Part shown: piece after piece, positions 1 to 12,049 of the stretch
How the letters are laid out: every line of letters starts with the position of its first letter
Numbering within the stretch: position 1 is the first letter of the stretch
Assembly: GCF_017591425.1 (NCBI RefSeq)
Contig: NW_024466599.1
Span: 70,350,501 to 70,414,500 of the forward strand
Source: Ochotona curzoniae
Lineage: Eukaryota; Chordata; Mammalia; Lagomorpha; Ochotonidae
Direction: 5' to 3'
DNA length: 64,000 nt
Made by a program: the position numbers and the translations under genes
Notes under the pieces: generated by a model
Told to the model about the DNA's origin: nothing
The model's input: only the letters and a program-made list of their open reading frames with translations
Database searches by the model: none

Positions 1-85
1 ATGGTGGGAATTGAAGGGTGGGAACCCAGACTCTGTAGAATTGTACCATAAAATTTAAAATTTAAAATAAAAAAAACTTCAAAAA
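1..85 (+). mobile_element. L1 3' end, truncated by the window edge
   Basis: A G-rich stretch followed by 'accataaaatttaaaat' and an A-rich tail resembles two other places in the window (near 1855-2100 and 43000-43155), where a G-rich block precedes 'cataaaa' and an A tail. I read this as the 3' end of a lineage-specific L1 on the plus strand. The rest lies outside the window. Confidence 0.5.
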
Positions 86-432
86 ATTCTTAAAACAAAC
101 AATAAATAAATAGATAAGTGAATGAACAACAACAACAAAAAAATGTCAGTTCAGGAAGACTTCTTGGCAGAACACTCAGCCTTTCTTCAGGAAGACCCTT
201 AACATTTTGCAGTAATTTGAGTTTTTATCACCCTTACCTACTGGGTTTCCTACTGGTTTTGAAAGAAGAGACAGGCTCCAATAAAACTCTGATCAGTACC
301 AACTGTGGTGGCAGGGTTGCAAGCTTCCCCAAGCCATGAATACCACTGCAACAGCAGGAACAATGATTTACAGGGTGCTTACAGGTTAGTGGGGACTGTC
401 CACAGATGAAAATAAACTGTTGTACTAACCTT
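86..432. other. Unassigned sequence, no gene seen
   Basis: AT-rich DNA with short open frames on both strands and no codon pattern, splice context or repeat motif that I recognise. Confidence 0.5.
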
Positions 433-655
433 TTAAAAGTTTTACTTATTTGAGTGCCAGAGAGGAAAAGAGAGATGTAAAGAGAAACAGAGACAGTGCT
501 TGTAACAGCAGAGCTGGGCCGGGTTAGAGCCTGGGACTGCGGACACAGCCACGGTCTCCCATGTGTGCTGCAGAGAAAACACCTGAATCTGAAGCTAGAT
601 TCAGAAGTAGGATCAGAATCCATGGCTAAACACCTGCCGTGGCCCTTCACATGTC
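433..655 (-). mobile_element. C-type SINE, heavily decayed
   Basis: Begins with the reversed SINE tail ('ttacttatttgag', then purine-rich 'agaggaaaagagag'), followed by 'cagagctgggcc' and 'ggtctcccatgtg', which sit in the right order for a minus-strand copy. The head is poorly preserved. Confidence 0.6.
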
Positions 656-1854
656 TATCCACATTTTACAAACAACTGTTAAGACATTTCCCACGGGAAA
701 AGGTATGCTGTTGGCATTTTAATAGGAATTGTGTTGAACCAACAGATCTTTGTGAGAGAAACTGAGGCATCAATATCATCAAGTTTTCCAATTTATGAAT
801 ATGTGTCCATTTGGTTAGGTTTTAGATTTCTCTTATCAGTGTGTCAGTTTTCACTGCACAGACTTATATACTAAATTTAAATATTTTGCTTATATCACTA
901 AATGGAACTGCCTCTTAAATTTTATTTCAGAATTGCTTATCACTAACAGAAACAACAGGTTTGTGTATGGTGGCCTTCATGAATCACTTGTCAGTACTTC
1001 CAGATGTTTAAGCTATTCTTTAGTTTTCAAGTCTATAATTTCATTACTGCACTGTCTAGAACTTCCAGGATGAAAGGGGTGACAAGAACAGACATCACTA
1101 CTCCATTTCTGATCTGAGAAGGAATCATTGCATTGACTATGATGTTAAGCAGGTATTTATTTTTGAAGCGTCCATAACCAGATTAAGTAAATTCCCTTCT
1201 AGTCCTAGCTTGTAATTTTTTTCTTTTTAAATCGTAGGTGGCACTGAAGATTGCCAAATGCTTTCCCCAGATTTAGAGGATCACACTTTTTCGTCCTGCG
1301 CTAGTACAGCTGATTACATCATGGATTTTGCAATGTTAAGCCAATTATGCATTCCTGGGATAACCTCTACCTAGTCATAGTGAAGTATATCCTTTTTTAT
1401 ATCATTGGATTAGATGACGCGAACATCTTGTTAAGAAATTCAGGTCAGGATGCATGAGGGCCATGGGAGTATAACTGTAAGATTTGCTCCAGGTTTTGTC
1501 ACCAGGCTACACTGAGCTTACACAATTGGATATTTTTCCTACTTCAATTTTCTGACAGTCTGCTAGAGTGGTAGTTCATTTACTAGTGTTTCATTGATAC
1601 AAACACTATTTATTAAAAAAAAATTCAACAGCATTTACTAGTTAAATCATCTGACCAAGAAGAATTTTCTTTATGGAAAAGGTTCTATTAAAAATTCAGG
1701 AGACTGTCATATCTAGTAACATGTCATTTAACGTCATGGCATTGTAAATTTCTATTTTTCTTTCTATTGTTGATTTTGTATCATGACTTTTCATTTAATG
1801 GGATGTACAGTAGCTGTGAAATGAAAACTAACATTCAGATGTGAGGATGCAGTG

Positions 1855-2100
1855 TAGTACGCATTTCTGCTTCCAGACAAAGATGGACTTACAATGAAAC
1901 CGTTTACTATATCTTGACAATAGGATGCTGGATTCTCCGCCAGTGTCCATGCCCACAATGAAGGACATACGACTGAGTATGACGAAGTATATGTTAGTAA
2001 TGATATAGAGGAACTAGGTGGGAGGGAGAGAATTGGGGAGGGGATAAGGGAATACGGAACTCTATCATAAAATGATAATAATAATAATAAAAAGATTTAA
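1855..2100 (+). mobile_element. 5'-truncated young L1, 3' end only
   Basis: Inserted in the opposite orientation within the ancient L1. It ends with a G-rich block ('gagagaattggggagggg'), 'cataaaatg' and an (AAT)n-like A-rich tail, the same layout as the elements at 1-85 and 43000-43155. Host L1 similarity resumes immediately after the tail at 2105. Confidence 0.6.
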
Positions 2101-2314
2101 AAGGTTCAATTTCTTTAACAGTAGTAGAGTTATTCAGATTTTTTTCTATTTCTTACTGTGAATTCATGGTAAATTCCATGTTTCACGGTATTGAGGATTT
2201 CAGTTGGCCTTATATTTAAACGCCTGTAGGATACGTAACGGTATTCTTTCTTTCATTGCTGAGGTTGGTAATGTTTGCACTCTTGCTAGGGTTTTACTGC
2301 TTAATTTTTCTGTA

Positions 2315-2600
2315 TTTAAAAGGCAGAGAGATGGGGGTAAGGGGGAGTGGTGGGAGAAAGAGAGAAAACAAGTGAGCAAGCAAGTGAGATTCCATCCATC
2401 AGCCAGGTCTGAGCCAGCTCTGAGTCAGGCTGAGGCCAGGAGCTAGGAACTCACATGGGTGGCAGGGCCCCAAGTTCCCAAGTTCTTGGGACTTTTTGTT
2501 GGGCACTGGAAGGGAGCTGACATCAGAAACTGAGCAGTTGGGACTCAGTCAGTGCTCTGGTTACAATATGGCTCACTGGTTACAATACTGCTCTCACCTG
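2315..2600 (-). mobile_element. C-type SINE
   Basis: Reversed tail ('atttaaaaggcagagag'), purine-rich block, then 'ctgaggccaggagctaggaac', 'cacatgggtggcagggcccc' and a decayed head near 2590. It lies inside the minus-strand L1. Confidence 0.8.
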
Positions 2601-3266
2601 TGCTAATTTTAATTTTCTCTCAAAAGATACAACTTTTGGCTGCATTAACTTTCTCTGTTAGTCTCTATTCTTATCGTTATGGTATACTTTTTAACTAATT
2701 ATTTTGGGTTTCATTTCTTTTTCCAGCTTCTTAAATGGAACTATAAATTACTGCTATTCAATTTGGTTCTTTTAAAAATATAATCCAGCAAGCTATAAAT
2801 TTTCTTATGCTATATTTACTATCTTAGTGAATCTTAAAATTCGTGAGACTTTCATTTTTGCTCAGCTAAAATTGCTCTCAATTTCCTTTGTGATTTATGT
2901 TTTAAGTTAAAAACCCACTTAGAAATGTCATTTAATGTGTTCAAGCATCAGGCATGGTTTAGACACTGCTTTGCTACCGGCCTGCTGTGTAACTGCACTG
3001 TGTTCACAGAAGCACTCCATGAGACTCCTGGTTCGTCTTTTCCATTTTTTCACAGTGAGGTCTGTCTTCGTGAAATCTTCCTGTGTATTTGAAAAGATTC
3101 TGTGTTTGGCTGCTGTTGGGTATGGTGTTGTACCTAAGTCTGCTAGGGCAGCAACAGAAAGCTGTTCACAGAGTATGTAATGGATTGGTCCACAGGTATG
3201 GCATACTAATTGCTATTTTCAAGATTTCATCCTAGTCTATATGGAACTGTACCATATAATTGGAAA

Positions 3267-3300
3267 TATCTATCTATCTATTTATTTAGATAGATAGATA
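3267..3300. repeat. Palindromic tetranucleotide repeat (TATC/GATA)
   Basis: A (TATC)n run at 3267-3280 faces a (GATA)n run at 3287-3300. The arms are 14 bp, perfectly complementary, with a 6-base loop. It is a simple-sequence hairpin inside the L1. Confidence 0.85.
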
Positions 3301-3444
3301 TATAGACACACATTTCCTTTTTATCTTTAGATTTTTGTAGGGTTATAAGGTGTGGTTTTACTTGCACATACCCTGCCTGGGTTTTGCTGAGTTTCTTGAG
3401 TCTGTAAGTTCATGCTAGGCTGAAGCCAGGAACTTACTGGGACC

Positions 3445-4060
3445 CAGGGCAGGTGCTGTGGCACAAGTCATCACTCAGAATACTCATATTCCCTGCCAGA
3501 GTGCCTGGCTTGAGCTGTGGCTGCTCTATGCTTTTTTCTCCTTTAAAAAAAAATGGTGTATTTTTAATTTACTTTTGTTTGCCAGGCAGATTTACAGAGA
3601 GAGAGAGAGAGAGAGAGTGAGTGAGTTTCCCTTTGCTGGTTCACTCCTCACAAGGCTGCAAGGGCCAGAGCTGAGCAGAAGCTAGGAGCTGGGAGCTTCT
3701 TCCAGGTTTCCCACATGGGTGCAGGGGCCCAAAGACTTGAGCCATCCTCCACTGCTTTCCCAGGCCATAAGCAGGGAGCTGGATTAGAAGTGGAGTAGTC
3801 ATCGCTATATGGGATGCCAGTGCTGCAGGCAGAGGATTAGCTTTGGACCCATCTTCCTGTTAATGCGCTTGGAAAGGCAACTGTGTACCTGAATTCCTGA
3901 CATCTATGTGGGAGAATCAGATGGCATTCTTGGCTGAATTCATTGTAGGTTTTTGAGGGAATGAAACAGTGGATGTAATCCCTATTTCCTCTTTCTATTT
4001 TCTCTCTCATACACACTGATATATAATGCCATTCAAATAAATGTTTCTTTAAAGAGAGGG
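3445..4060 (+). mobile_element. C-type SINE split by a second SINE
   Basis: The head ('caggtgctgtggcacaagtc') is at 3445-3535. The rest ('cttcctgttaatgcgc', 'atgtgggagaatcagatgg', then 'ttcaaataaatgtttcttt') is at about 3850-4060. The two halves join logically once the minus-strand SINE between them is removed. The head is of the rabbit-like type, so this is an older copy. Confidence 0.75.
3545..3850 (-). mobile_element. C-type SINE inserted into another SINE
   Basis: Complete minus-strand copy: T/A-rich tail complement, a (GA)n block at 3596-3617, 'tgctggttcactcctcac', 'cacatgggtgcaggggccc', 'gctttcccaggccataagc' and 'tatgggatgccagtgctg'. It divides the older plus-strand SINE at 3445-4060. 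Confidence 0.85.
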
Positions 4061-4139
4061 AGATAAAGAGACTGTCATTAAGTTCAGCAAGTTTTCTGCT
4101 AGTATTTCTTCAACTACATTTTTCCCCCTGAGCTATGAT

Positions 4140-5105
4140 GGCTGAGACTGCTGAGAACTGAACAGACTTAAGATCCCCAATGGCGCCCAAGGAATACCTG
4201 ACCATCTCTGCCAAGCAGCTCCGGGTGATCCCCCATGTGGCAGTTTGGGACAACTGAGTTAGTAAGGGACACAGGAGTCACTCTCTCCTGGTCAGCCACT
4301 CTGACCCTGAAGTACAGCAGACGGGAAACAACAATCACTCCCCATACATGCTGCCCAATGGGACATTTGACATTTTCTCACGATTTCCTGGTAATACAGA
4401 ATGTGTAGTACCCTTCCTAGGGTGAGATCTATGAGTAAACTTGGTACCCAGCAGACACAAACAAAAGCACAGAAGCTAGTCTTCTGCTCTTTGTATGTGG
4501 AGATACAAGTGTGTGGGGGGGTCTTTATTCCAGGATATATTTTTGCATGGGTCTCTAACACAGTCTTTGACACTAAGAAACCCAGAAAAGCAAAGCATAC
4601 TGAGCATGCTGAAATAAGTCTTGCCAATTCCCCTGCAACTCACTTATCCCATCCATAAAGAAAAAGGGGGGAGGATGCAGATGTATAAGGGATCTAAGAA
4701 CAATGAGTGAGGCTGTGATCAGCGCACACTTATTCCTAACTCTAACACTACCCTCATCCTGATATCTGTGACTACCAAATGCTTCATAGCTCTCTCTCTA
4801 AACGATGCATCCTTCTGCATGTCATGGCATTCAACACCCCAATATCTACTTGTCTTTGAAATGGACTGACTCAAGAGGACTTCAGTAACAACTCTATCAA
4901 GGTTTCAAATGTCCCCGGAGAAGGGGGATAATAGAGTTTCCCTTGCTAAAGTGCAAATCTTGTCCAGAGAGGTAAAGTATCTGTGACATTCAATTACTCC
5001 TGGAAAAAAGACCTTGACCACTGGCTGTAAGGAAGCAATTCTATCAATGCCACCACTGCAAACAGAATGACTCAGGACATTCCTAAGAATGGTGGAATTC
5101 TGTCA
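4140..5105. other. Unassigned sequence, no gene seen
   Basis: Moderate GC, possibly an old retroelement, but I cannot match it. Open frames at 4292-4627 (minus) and 4401-4658 (plus) overlap each other, lack a recognisable domain and are treated as chance. Confidence 0.4.
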
Positions 5106-5107
5106 TA

Positions 5108-5425
5108 TCTGGTCTGATGCAACGGCTCAGTGGTTAAATCCTTGCCTTGCAAGCGCCAGAATCCCATACGGGTGCTGGTTCATGTTGTGGCTGCTGCACT
5201 TCCCATCCAGCTCCCTGTTTGTGTCCTGTGAGGCAGTGGAGTATCGCTCAGAGCCTTGGGATCCTATACTGGGTGGGAGACCTGGAGGTGGCTCCTGGCT
5301 CCTGGCTTTGGATCAGTTTGGCTCTGGCCGTTGCAGCCACTTGCAGAGTGAGCCAGGGGATGGAGGATCTTTCTCGCTGTGGATCTGCCTTTCCAAGAAA
5401 AATAAATAAATCTCAAAAAGAAAAG
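5108..5425 (+). mobile_element. C-type SINE, near full length
   Basis: Plus-strand copy with 'gctcagtggttaaatcc' (tRNA-like head), 'cccatacgggtgctggtt', 'cccatccagctccctg', 'gggagacctgga', 'ctctggccgttgcagccac' and a tail of 'aaataaataaatctc'. The open frames here (106 and 100 codons) are readings through the SINE. Confidence 0.9.
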
Positions 5426-5429
5426 ACAA

Positions 5430-6245
5430 ATTTTGATGCCTGGATCTAGACTCCAAGCAAAGGACTAACATGGGAGCCTCGAATAACTCATACAGGAACC
5501 CGTCAAATGGACTGGAAAACTCCATTGGGTGACATTCTGGAAACTTAAAGAAAACTAAACACAGCCCCTGTTCTAGCTCTCAACTTAGAAAAGCCATTTC
5601 ACTCTGCTGTGGTGGAAAGAATGGGATATACCTTCGGTGTTCTTTCTCAGAAACTGGGCTAGATGCCTTGGCCAGTGGCCTATTTCTCTAGACAACTGAA
5701 CCCTGGGGTGGCAGGATGGTTAGAATGACTATGGCCTACAGTGGCAACAGCCATAATAGTTAAGTTGAGGTCAAACCCTCATCAAGGCTAACGATCATTC
5801 ATGATTAGCTAGAGGTCAGTTCAAGATATGCCGCCTAACACTATTCTGAGATTATGCTTAAAATCTGCTATATCTTAAACCTGGCCTCCCATTAGCCTGA
5901 CGCGGATGAAAGAGAACTAATATCCTCTAGCACAGAAAATATGGAACACTCTATCAAACTTGGTCTAAAAGATGAGCCATTTCTGGATTCTAAGGCTAAA
6001 TGGTCTCTGATGGAAGCCTACAGGAGGTTACAGAGACTGCAACTCTGCTAGCCAAAATCTCTGTTCTTATTTGGGTCCTACAACTGTGGAAAGGGTTGAG
6101 ACTGTGTGTATGTGTGTATTTCAAATATTCTTTCCCAATTTTATTTGCCTGTGCAGCTATTTGAAAAGAGGCCTACTAAGTGCAAAGAGTTCCCCGATTA
6201 ACTATCACATTACAAGCAGCACTGATGCTCGAGGACAGGAAGATA
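5430..6245. other. Unassigned sequence, no gene seen
   Basis: Continues the same kind of sequence as 4140-5105 on the other side of the SINE, as if one unidentified element or single-copy stretch had been interrupted by it. No coding signal. Confidence 0.35.
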
Positions 6246-6249
6246 ACTG

Positions 6250-6560
6250 CTGGGGCCAGCTTTGTGAAACAGTGGGTTAAGCAGCTGCTTGTAATGTTGC
6301 CATCCCATGCTGCAGTGTTGGTTTGAATCCCAGATACTCTGCATGCAAAGATGTTTTTGCTCATGTTCCTAAGAAGACAGCAGATGCTGGTGCAAAGAGT
6401 TGGGCCCCCGCCACCTACCTGAGGGTTCTGAAATGGTGCTCTAGGTTCCTGGCTTCAGCATGGTCCAGCCACGGCTATTGTGGCCATTTGGGGAAGCAAG
6501 CCAGTGGATGGACGGTGTGTCTTTTTCTGTGTTTCTCCCTCCCTGTGTCGCTCTGCTCCT
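6250..6560 (+). mobile_element. C-type SINE
   Basis: Head 'ggggccagctttgtgaaac' and 'gtgggttaagcagctgc', body 'aggttcctggcttcagc', 'ctattgtggccatttgggg' and a CT-rich 3' block. The A tail is mostly lost. Confidence 0.85.
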
Positions 6561-6564
6561 CACA

Positions 6565-8225
6565 TGATCAAATGGAAGGGGACAGTCAGATCACAAGACT
6601 ACAGCCTTCCAGGACACTAAGCCTTGGGCCATACTGATCCTTGCTCCAGGGAATATACCTTTATAGTCCCCAGTATTCTTCAGGAGACTTGGGCAAATAA
6701 AGAGGTGCATAGATGGAAGTTAGCGCATGGTTAAAACAGAATGACAGGATCTTTCCTTCTGGAGCAGAACAATGGGAAGTGCTCCTTGGGAAGAGAGCCT
6801 GTGACTAGTGACAGGGCTGTTAAGGGGAAAGGGCCTTCCAAGTCACCCAAGAAGTAATAAGGACTTGTGAACTGCTTCCATCAGGACCCAGGTTACCATC
6901 CAATTCCTCCTCATCTCAAGGAACCCATTCAACACCAGAGTACTTATCCAGAGTACAAGTAGCCTGTACTCAAATGCTCTCTGCTGGAGGTTCAAAGCCC
7001 CTCTTGGTCTCCATTGATAGTTCATGGGGCCTTCCCCACTCCAACAGAAAAGGCAACAGAAGCAGCTATGTTCTTATTAAACTATATTTTGGTTACCACT
7101 CATCCTCCACAATGCCAATGACCCTTCCTTCACTGCTAAGATGACTCTACAGAATTACTCACAGGCTACATTCTTCCTGGAGGCCATATCTCCAGGAAAG
7201 CAGAAAAGGCAAATTGGTTCTTAATGTCAACTCTAGAAAAACTAAGCCAGGAAACTTCCAAGAACTGGGTAAGCCCATTACCTATTTCTTCTGAAAGTAA
7301 GGACAGCTCCTAAAACCACTTTCAAACTCATTATGTGCCAATTTTAATACATGAGCACATTAAGTGACACACCCAGCAGCCTCCATGACAAGGAAACACG
7401 GAAGCATTCAAGGAGTGAAACTGGGTAGTAGTTAGATTCTGGGAACTCTCCACCTGCTTCCCAGAACAACCATGAATATTCTTCCCCGTTATTAGAAAGT
7501 AACACACTTTTATTAAAATATATCTCCCCTTCGATTAAATGATCCATATAATATTAAACACAGTTGAGACATGGGGCCACTCTAAGTAAGCCCCACTCTG
7601 TCTTTGGCATGTATGTCTTTCGTTTCTCAGGTACATGATTATTGTTTAATATTTTCTACTTTCCAACTCACTTCTGAATTTCTTCTCATAGTTAAGGACT
7701 TGGGTATGGGACAACCTTCATTGCCAGTACCAACATTACTGAAAAGAACTGGATTTTTAAGTGATTCTACACTTTCCAGTTCTCTAGAATGCCTCCAGAT
7801 GGCATTACAGCCTTATTTCCATTGTACTCCGTAGCATAAATATTCAAAATTATTATTATTTTGACCATTCGAGACCAGTCATATTCATTATAGTAACAGA
7901 AATCATAAAAACATAACTATTTAGAACTTTCAGGATGTTAAGAAAATCAAACACACAAACACATCTCTTATTAAATACAGTTATCCTGTGCAAGCCCAAG
8001 AGTCTTTCCAGATCAAGAAACAAATCTCAAAATCTCATTGGTTAGAATTAGGTAACACATAAACAAACAAATATCAAAATATCTCTATTTTGAGATTTGA
8101 CTAATGTTTAACACACCAGTCTGTACTCAGAGGAACAGTGCTTTTTTTTTCCCCCTAACATTCGTTGAACTCAACACTTAGTGGAGGATTAAGACTGTTA
8201 TCCTAAGCTGGAAGTACAGCACAGC
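6565..8225. other. Unassigned sequence, no gene seen
   Basis: About 1.6 kb without a recognisable repeat or coding pattern. Short open frames occur on both strands. It could be single-copy DNA or a very old insertion. Confidence 0.4.
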
Positions 8226-8227
8226 AA

Positions 8228-8263
8228 CAAAGAAGAGGAAGAAGAAGACAGAAGAAGAAAGGA
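8228..8263. repeat. GAA-rich purine tract
   Basis: Imperfect (GAA)n: 'agaagaggaagaagaagac' followed by 'agaagaagaaagg'. Low-complexity sequence with no associated SINE. Confidence 0.8.
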
Positions 8264-8264
8264 T

Positions 8265-10655
8265 AGAGCGTGGGAGCACAACCTAGAGGAGGGGCACACC
8301 CTGTAGGTATGAAACAGATGAAATCGTTCACCTTATAAGAACTTCAGAAAAAGAAATAAATCTCAGGCAATATGAGACGACCGCTGTTGCACCACAAAAT
8401 AGGATTCCTAAGGAACGGGACTTGAAATTCTTAGAGCAGCAATCACCTGCATCAGAATCAATTCACAAAACCAAGGAAATGTATCTCACTCCTCAGAAAC
8501 GGCACACACAAAGAGCTTTAAGAAGCAGCCCTGCTACTGACTCCGGTGATGTTAAAACAAATTCATCTGCTATCTTGGGAATTTTAAATGTTGACATGTT
8601 AATCTGCCGTCAAATTAATTACTAAAAGCATTATTTCAACTTCTTTAACATTGAGAGGTAAAAGAAAAAAATGAGGAATGACCATATGTTTTTATAAGAA
8701 CCTCTTCTTAATGGCTGTTTCATTCAAAAACTTGCACAAGTGCTTCCAGAGATAATCAGACCTGCCTCAACAAAAGATTGAGGTTGCAAATGCAAGGCAT
8801 GTCAAGTGGCACAGAATGTCTCCACTGTGTGTGACAAGTTCTTAGGACAGTGCCAAGTCTCCTAAAGGGCACCCCCTTTAAGACCTCTAACACACATCCT
8901 CATGTCTCAGTAACATTCCTATTTCTTGAACAGCAGCATTTGATTCTTCTTAGGATGCTAAATCATTAAAAATAAAAACAAAAAAACCTCAGAAGGCATC
9001 AATACAGCCGAAGCATTGGAAACTACATTATCATGAGAAAAGAGAGCAGGGCTTCTTTCCATCATTGCCAGGTATTTGGGTTGTTTCAATTTCTTAAGGC
9101 ATTGCAAAGAACAGGTACCACTGAAGGGAACACAAAGAGACTTACGATGTGTTGGACGTGCCATTGTCTGGGCTCTCTGGCTCCGCACCACCTTTCTCTT
9201 CAAAACGAAGCAGAAAAAAAAAATACGGCCGTGTGAGTCTTTGAGTCTTACAGTCTTTATGATTTAAGAGAGATTAAATATAGTTCCATGCTCCTATTAA
9301 CAATCTTTCAAGAGTGTGCAGCGGGAGGCTTTTACAACATATTTGGTTGTCTGAGAATCAGGTTGGCAAAATAATTTCTTTGCAATACAACGGCCAAGGC
9401 GGCCCAGACACAGATCTCTCAACAGGTACTTAAGGACCTATTTGCAAACAAACCTGAGACCCTGACAGCACATGAGTATCTCACAGATGGCGCCTCGTTC
9501 CTTCCACTTCATTTTAAGAACACTGAAGGAAATAAATGTATTCACATGCTACAGCATTTACATGCTACAGCCAAGGTACTTGGAACGTGGATTCCTTCTG
9601 CTAACACAGGTGGCCCTAGGTCAGGCTGCATCGGAACTCAGGTAACGGAATTTTACTCAGCCCTGAAATTGTAACACAGGTCCTAAAATTGTCCAACAAC
9701 TACATGCGGAGCCCTGGCAGCAGGTTTTGGGATCCCTGCCTTGAAGTAGAGAAAGATGTAAACCAGAAATCCTTCCTGATCATCTTGGTGGAGGGGAACT
9801 AGGGAGAAAGATTAGGTTAGAACAAACAAGCTGGAAGACATTCCTAATAATTTCCGCCTCTATCCCTGCACTGTAACTTTACTCCCTTACCTGTCCGTCT
9901 ATCTGATTTGCCCTGTTTCCCATGATCCAAATGTTTCATCGAGGACCAGGAGGGAAGAGATGCCCTGGTGGCCATGTGGAAGTTAAGCTCCACGTGGAGG
10001 TGCCAGGGAACTCTTAGGAAGCCCACCCACACTAGACTCCACTCCGATTTGGGCACTACCTGCTTCTCCATCAAAGGAGCTGCTCCAGGTTTTGGAAAGA
10101 GCTTCTTATCATTTTGTTGAAGCTTAGGGATGGGGAAAGAGGTATGCTACTCCTAGCAGGTAATGGTTGCATAGCGCTAATCATTACCTAAACCACAGAG
10201 AAGGCTGTGCGGGGCACATAACAGGCCTGGTGGTAGGAACCTTTTTGGCTGGGTACTTACAGCCCAGTTCTAGACATCTACAATTCTCAAGTCTTTTGAC
10301 CTTTCACCAGCTGTTGATATTAACTGTGGTCACCAAGTTTCAGGTGTGACTCCCTAAGTGTCAGGGTGAACATCCCCCAAAGATGCTGCCCAATGAAATC
10401 AAGAGCAAACTGCATCTTTTCTTCTCCACTAAGAGGACATCTCTCTCCTTAGGACATAAATCTGCCAGAACCATGACAGGAGACAGCCACTTGGTCAAAC
10501 ATCCTGTGAGTTTAGAGCAAAAAATAAGAATGCCATTCAAACTTACTGAAACTGCCTTGATGATAAACACTGGTTAGCCTGGACCCCAATAGACAGGAAA
10601 GCATGAGAAAGCAAAAGCAACAAGCTAACAAACTTGCTCTAAAGCGCTTATTCTC
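8265..10655. other. Unassigned, apparently single-copy sequence
   Basis: About 2.4 kb in which I recognise no repeat. No open frame exceeds about 80 codons, and frames overlap on both strands. This is one of the longest repeat-free stretches in the window, so a conserved non-coding element is possible, but nothing in the sequence proves it. Confidence 0.4.
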
Positions 10656-10657
10656 AT

Positions 10658-10782
10658 ATTTTAAAAAAATGTTCATGGCAAATGGAATCAAAAGATTAGC
10701 TTATTTTGGTGCCAAAAAGGTATGAAAGCCACGTATGTTTTGTTCATAATACATATTTTCCCATCAAATTTGTGAAGATTGT
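10658..10782. mobile_element. Mariner-like short element, decayed
   Basis: Carries 'aaaaatgttcatggcaaatg', 'tcaaaagattagcttatttt' and 'ggtgccaaaaagg'. This order is shared with the copies at 18084, 55139, 57481 and 61061. The outer inverted repeats are degraded. Confidence 0.6.
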
Positions 10783-10784
10783 TT

Positions 10785-11840
10785 GCATTTTGTCTTCCTG
10801 CGGTGTAGTCATTTCGGAGGCCTTGCAGGCTTGGTTCACTGGATTCCCTGCTGGAAAATAACCTAATTTAGTCCTTTCCAGAATCATTTTTCCACTGAGC
10901 ATCACACCTGCATTAGGGAAGACAAAACTGAACAGACATCTAATTTTTCTCCTTTAATTTAGAGACATGGGTTACCTTTCCCCATTTCAATCTGCTCATA
11001 GCTGTGCCACACACCATCCTAATCAAGAACGTAAAACAGAACAGTCAGCTAAGCATGCGCAGGCAACAAGTAAACACTTCCAAGCCACTTACACCAGAAC
11101 ACAGGAAGTCAATACTAGAAATGAATGCCTTGCTTGGACGCCTGAGGAAATAGGTTTTACCTTGACCAAAAACGCTGCCAAATAACCCGCAGGTGGAGAG
11201 GACCCAGGATTTACTGCACATGGGACCTGGGGGGTGTGGGAGGCACGTGTCGGTCTCAGCGCAGGCACAGAGCTGTGGCTGATCGTCCTTGCTCTTGGTA
11301 GCACTCATGTTGTGGCAACGGGGAAAACAGAGCAGGTTTCTGGCACATGGGAAAGACACCACGGGGCCAAAGAGGACACGAACAAACCGTCCGCAGTGAG
11401 CATTCCCGACAGTGGTGCTGATAGCGAGTCAATCTTTCTGGGGACAAGTTTGGGAAGTGAGACCGAGGTTAAGATGTTTTTTGTTCTTCCGAAAGAATAA
11501 AATGCTTTCCCCCATATTTTGAAATTTTTGGGTGATGCAATTTCTGAGGTTCACTTGAAATGTTTAAATGCATCAGCTACTGAGAGTCACAGGTTCTTAA
11601 GACCCAAGGGAAAATGATGTATATTAGCAAGAATATTCTCAGTAAGAGATTTTTTTTGTTGTTGTTAACAGCATACTCAAGAGATGTTACTCTGCACTCT
11701 ACAGAGCCCTGGCTGGATCCATCATATGCATGATCTGTTTCCATAATGGACTGGTCTCTGCACAGGAACACCCACAGGAAGAGGGGAAACATAGGCCAGA
11801 GGAAGGCACTGTCTGTGAACACATATGCACAGATGGAAAT
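10785..11840. other. Unassigned sequence, no gene seen
   Basis: Open frames at 11045-11362 (minus, 105 codons) and 11234-11500 (plus, 88 codons) overlap antiparallel. Neither shows a known motif. No repeat recognised. Confidence 0.4.
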
Positions 11841-11868
11841 GCATATACCCTCATGTATACTACGCACA

Positions 11869-12045
11869 TGAGGGTATTTCAAATGTTCGTGGGGAATGGA
11901 AAAGGGTCAGTACAGTGTAGTGCAAAATTGCTGGAATCCATGCATTATCTTTTTTCTAATATGAAGCTTTATTAATTTTTGAAAACCACTAATTTCCATC
12001 CTTTTGGCACCAAAATGAGTCTTTTCCAGTCATTTTCCTAAGTAT
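11869..12045. mobile_element. Mariner-like short element, decayed
   Basis: Starts with the terminal motif 'gagggtatttcaaatgttcg' and contains the complementary internal block 'ttggcaccaaaatgagtc' near 12004, followed by 'cattttcc'. A 12-bp inverted repeat (11845-11856 with 11866-11877) overlaps its left end. Confidence 0.6.
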
Positions 12046-12049
12046 CCTC

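Larger units (their letters stand above)
765..4135 (-). mobile_element. Ancient L1 ORF2 region, interrupted by later insertions
   Basis: The plus strand reads as the complement of L1 ORF2. Recognisable blocks in the expected order are 'aacttccaggatgaaaggg' near 1061, 'gcattcctgggataacc' near 1348, 'tcatctgacca' near 1646, the block from 2105 with 'ttattcagattttt', the 2690-2960 segment, and 'gggttttgctgagtttcttg' near 3379. The frame is broken many times, so no protein is made. Later arrivals inside it are a plus-strand L1 tail (about 1855-2100) and SINEs at 2315-2600, 3445-4060 and 3545-3850. Family-level identity is firm; the subfamily is not determined. Confidence 0.75.

Noticed and set aside
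5108..5180. tRNA-like head with A and B box resemblance, considered as a tRNA gene
   Set aside because: The same head recurs in many SINE copies and is followed by the SINE body; no cloverleaf with a plausible anticodon arm is preserved.
5089..5449. Two plus-strand frames of 100-106 codons
   Set aside because: They are readings through a C-type SINE.
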